Shown here: piece by piece, positions 62,146 to 64,000 of the stretch
Layout: every line of letters starts with the position of its first letter
Position numbering within the stretch: the first letter of the stretch is position 1
DNA from: Basidiobolus meristosporus CBS 931.73
Taxonomy: Eukaryota; Basidiobolomycota; Basidiobolomycetes; Basidiobolales; Basidiobolaceae
Assembly (NCBI GenBank): GCA_002104905.1
Contig: MCFE01000270.1
Coordinates: 1 to 64,000 of the forward strand
DNA length: 64,000 nt
Reading direction: 5' to 3'
Notes under the pieces: generated by a model
Databases searched by the model: none
What the model was told of the DNA's origin: nothing
Seen by the model: only the letters and a program-made list of their open reading frames with translations
Position numbers and translations under genes: made by a program

Positions 62146-64000
62146 TTGCCAAAAAATAAAGCAAAGTTGTCTGGTTCCAAACCAAGCCCCACCACTGATA
62201 GCTGCAGAAGAATGGTTGGACAACAGCTTGCTTTGAGATTCAGTGCAACAAGCAGGGCTACATCCAAAAAAGGCCATGTTAACTGTGTGCCCACTGAAGG
62301 TAATAATGCAAACTCCTCAGGCTCTCAGTCAAGTAGGCAATTGAGAACCTCTGCAGAGCCACAAGCTGACTATTATGCTCAGGCAGATGATAATGTAACA
62401 AACACAGTATCCTCATTTGAAGACCAGCAAGTGGCTGTTGTAACATCACCACCACCCATATTAGCAAGTATGTTGTCAGTTCATACCAAAGCATTAATGA
62501 AGCAATTAGGTGCAGTGGCAATAGGATGGATGCAATGGCCCAGAGAAATCAGGGAATAGTCCGGAAACAGGATGGGCAGATAACACATGTAGAGCAATCA
62601 ATATCCCATGTAGAAAAAGCAGTTTCTTTGCTGCAAAGAAGGAACTCAGGGAGCTCAATGTCACAGCCAAGAATTGAGCCATTTTCTGATGTAACAGCAG
62701 AAGAACACCATACAGTCCTTGAAACACAACAACAGTGCCCAAGATAAAGCCCACCAAAAAACCCATCATATCATGGGAGGGAAACAATGTGGTGTTGATA
62801 CCAAAGCCTAAAAATCAAAAGACATTGAAGATCTGTGAAGCCATTGAGTGCATTGATGAAGAGTGGGCTAATATTCAAGTGGCTGTCAGAAGTCTAGTAT
62901 GCCATCACCTTAATGCTGGCATACCATGAGACCATCAGGAACTCTAGGCCAAGCAGAATGCATTTTACTTATTCCATGAGCATTATCCTGGATTCAAATG
63001 GGCAAACAGATTTTGGGCCAGTATTTGTATGCTAAGAAAGCATCATAAGAATAGCATAAACTATCAAAGGAAGAAGAACAAGGGTGCCATGGCCAAAAAC
63101 CAGCAGCTTCCTCAAGAGCCCATTGCAAGCAGGGCCAAAAGCTCCAGACAAGTGTCAAACAGATGTCAGGTAGCTGGAAGAGTGCCAATTTGGGACAAGC
63201 AAGCAGACACAGATTCACCAGCACAACATTTCTCAAGGAAAAAGTGTAGTCCCACTCAAGACACACTCAGTCAAAGTAGCAGTAAAGGACCTGGCAGTGA
63301 TAAAAACCAGCTGCTTTTACAGGAGCCTGCTGCAACTACACTTGAGAGCTCAAAACAAGCATTAAAGAAACGTCAAGTTGCCAGAAGAGTGCAGCAAGGG
63401 ACAAGCAGGCCAAAATAGATGGGTTAGAGCAGAACTTAGCAAGGAGAAAAAGTAGTTCTTTACAAGAAGCACTCAGACAAAGTAGCAGTGAAAGACCTGG
63501 CAGTGATAAAAGAGAAGGTAAAGGGGAAAATGTCTACCCAAGCCTGAGACAGGGAGGCATGCAAAAGAAACTGCAGTTCTTTCTAATTAACACTGCAAGC
63601 CTGGAACAGACTGAATCTCATCATAACCAAGCAGAATTACCATCAAAAAAACAGCTGTTTTCACAAGAGTTGGATGTGCAGCCAGTTGAGCTACACTCCA
63701 GCAAGGTAGATGAGTTTGCAGAGAATGGCAATTCATCTACCCCAGTCTTCACATCCTCCATTGCCAACAGAGTGGAGATACCACTGACAGATAAGGCTAC
63801 AACATTGAGAGCTCAAAAGACTATTACAATGCCTTCAGTGGAATTTTGTAACATTAATAGGCACACCAAGAGGTTGCAGCACTTCTTCAAGAGCTGTGCT
63901 GAACAAAACACACTTGAATATTGCAAGGATTTATTGCAAAGACTGGCAGATGAGGTGCTAGACCTTACAGTGTTGGCTGAAGATCATGGCATGTGGGAAC
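62146..64000 (+). pseudogene. CACTA accessory protein, copy epsilon, runs off the right edge
   Basis: Plus strand. The position of the start ATG in copies gamma and delta reads AGG here, followed by 'LPKNKAKLSGSKP'. Open stretches: 62146-62559 (to 'SVHTKALMKQLGAV', then a frameshift), 62526-62747 ('VEQSISHVEKAVSLLQRRN') and 62735-62929 ('NVVLIPKPKNQKTLKICEAIE'). Then 63029-63418 holds the first module complete ('KSSRQVSNRCQVAGRVPIWDKQ', 'TLSQSSSKGPGSDK') and the start of the second. The second module ends near 63510; 'VEIPLTDKATTL' and 'RLQHFFKSCAEQNTLEYC' continue to the edge. This copy sets the order of parts for the truncated ones. Confidence 0.68.

Noticed and set aside
1-64000. CRISPR arrays, rRNA or tRNA genes
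   Set aside because: No regularly spaced short repeats, no rRNA landmarks and no convincing tRNA A/B boxes were seen. The initiator tRNA-like words are retrotransposon primer sites.
1-64000. A host protein-coding gene
   Set aside because: Every longer open frame can be placed in a transposable element family or antisense to one. A short intron-containing host gene in the residual unassigned stretches cannot be fully excluded, but nothing supports it.

Overview
The window is eukaryotic and consists almost wholly of transposable elements in various states of decay. I find no convincing host gene, tRNA, rRNA or CRISPR array. The mix points to a filamentous fungus, probably a basidiomycete: Tnp2-type CACTA DNA transposons, PIF/Harbinger elements, Ty1/copia elements primed from an internal part of initiator tRNA-Met, and Ty3/gypsy elements, one with a chromodomain. 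This is inference from element families, not a species identification. The DNA is AT-rich and CpG is almost absent from most of it (none seen by eye in 17041-18060). That fits cytosine methylation and deamination, or a RIP-like process. Family names used here (Copia-A, Copia-B, Gypsy-1/2/3, LTR-1, Harb, CACTA copies alpha to epsilon) are local labels.

Layout. 1-9309: a CACTA accessory-gene copy (alpha, + strand) carries a solo LTR of a long-LTR family (LTR-1, 1-702) and a Copia-A element (1032-9109, both LTRs, target duplication ttaac/ttaat). That copia is itself interrupted by a chromodomain Ty3/gypsy element (Gypsy-1, about 3191-7617). 9310-17059: CACTA copy beta, with a minus-strand accessory gene, a plus-strand Tnp2 transposase relic, a Harbinger-type MITE piece and an LTR-1 copy (12449-14324) that has a second, opposite LTR nested in it. 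17060-22079: Copia-A2 (minus) against a Copia-A3 fragment (plus). 22080-28370: CACTA copy gamma, the best view of the two-gene divergent layout (accessory gene minus, Tnp2 plus), with a solo LTR-1 at 27060-28129.

28385-37294: copia and CACTA fragments, a solo Copia-A LTR, and a Copia-A5 copy (minus) holding a 211-bp MITE and Gypsy-3. 37295-59509: one CACTA copy (delta) appears to have been blown apart by successive insertions. These are Harb-1 (37986-42031, itself holding an LTR-1), Harb-2 with a MITE, two Copia-B copies in opposite orientation, a full-length Gypsy-2 with both LTRs (52075-57212), and a MITE sitting at the centre of a 1-kb palindrome. 59510-61285: a composite Harb-3. 61286-64000: CACTA copy epsilon in the opposite orientation, running off the right edge.

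Functionally the region is a transposon graveyard with a readable stratigraphy. Several insertion sites can be compared with uninterrupted copies of the same host element inside this window, which confirms boundaries and target duplications. Nearly all reading frames are broken. The longest surviving stretches are the Gypsy-2 reverse transcriptase (320 codons), the gamma accessory protein N-terminus (273 codons) and the Harb-1 DDE domain (186 codons).
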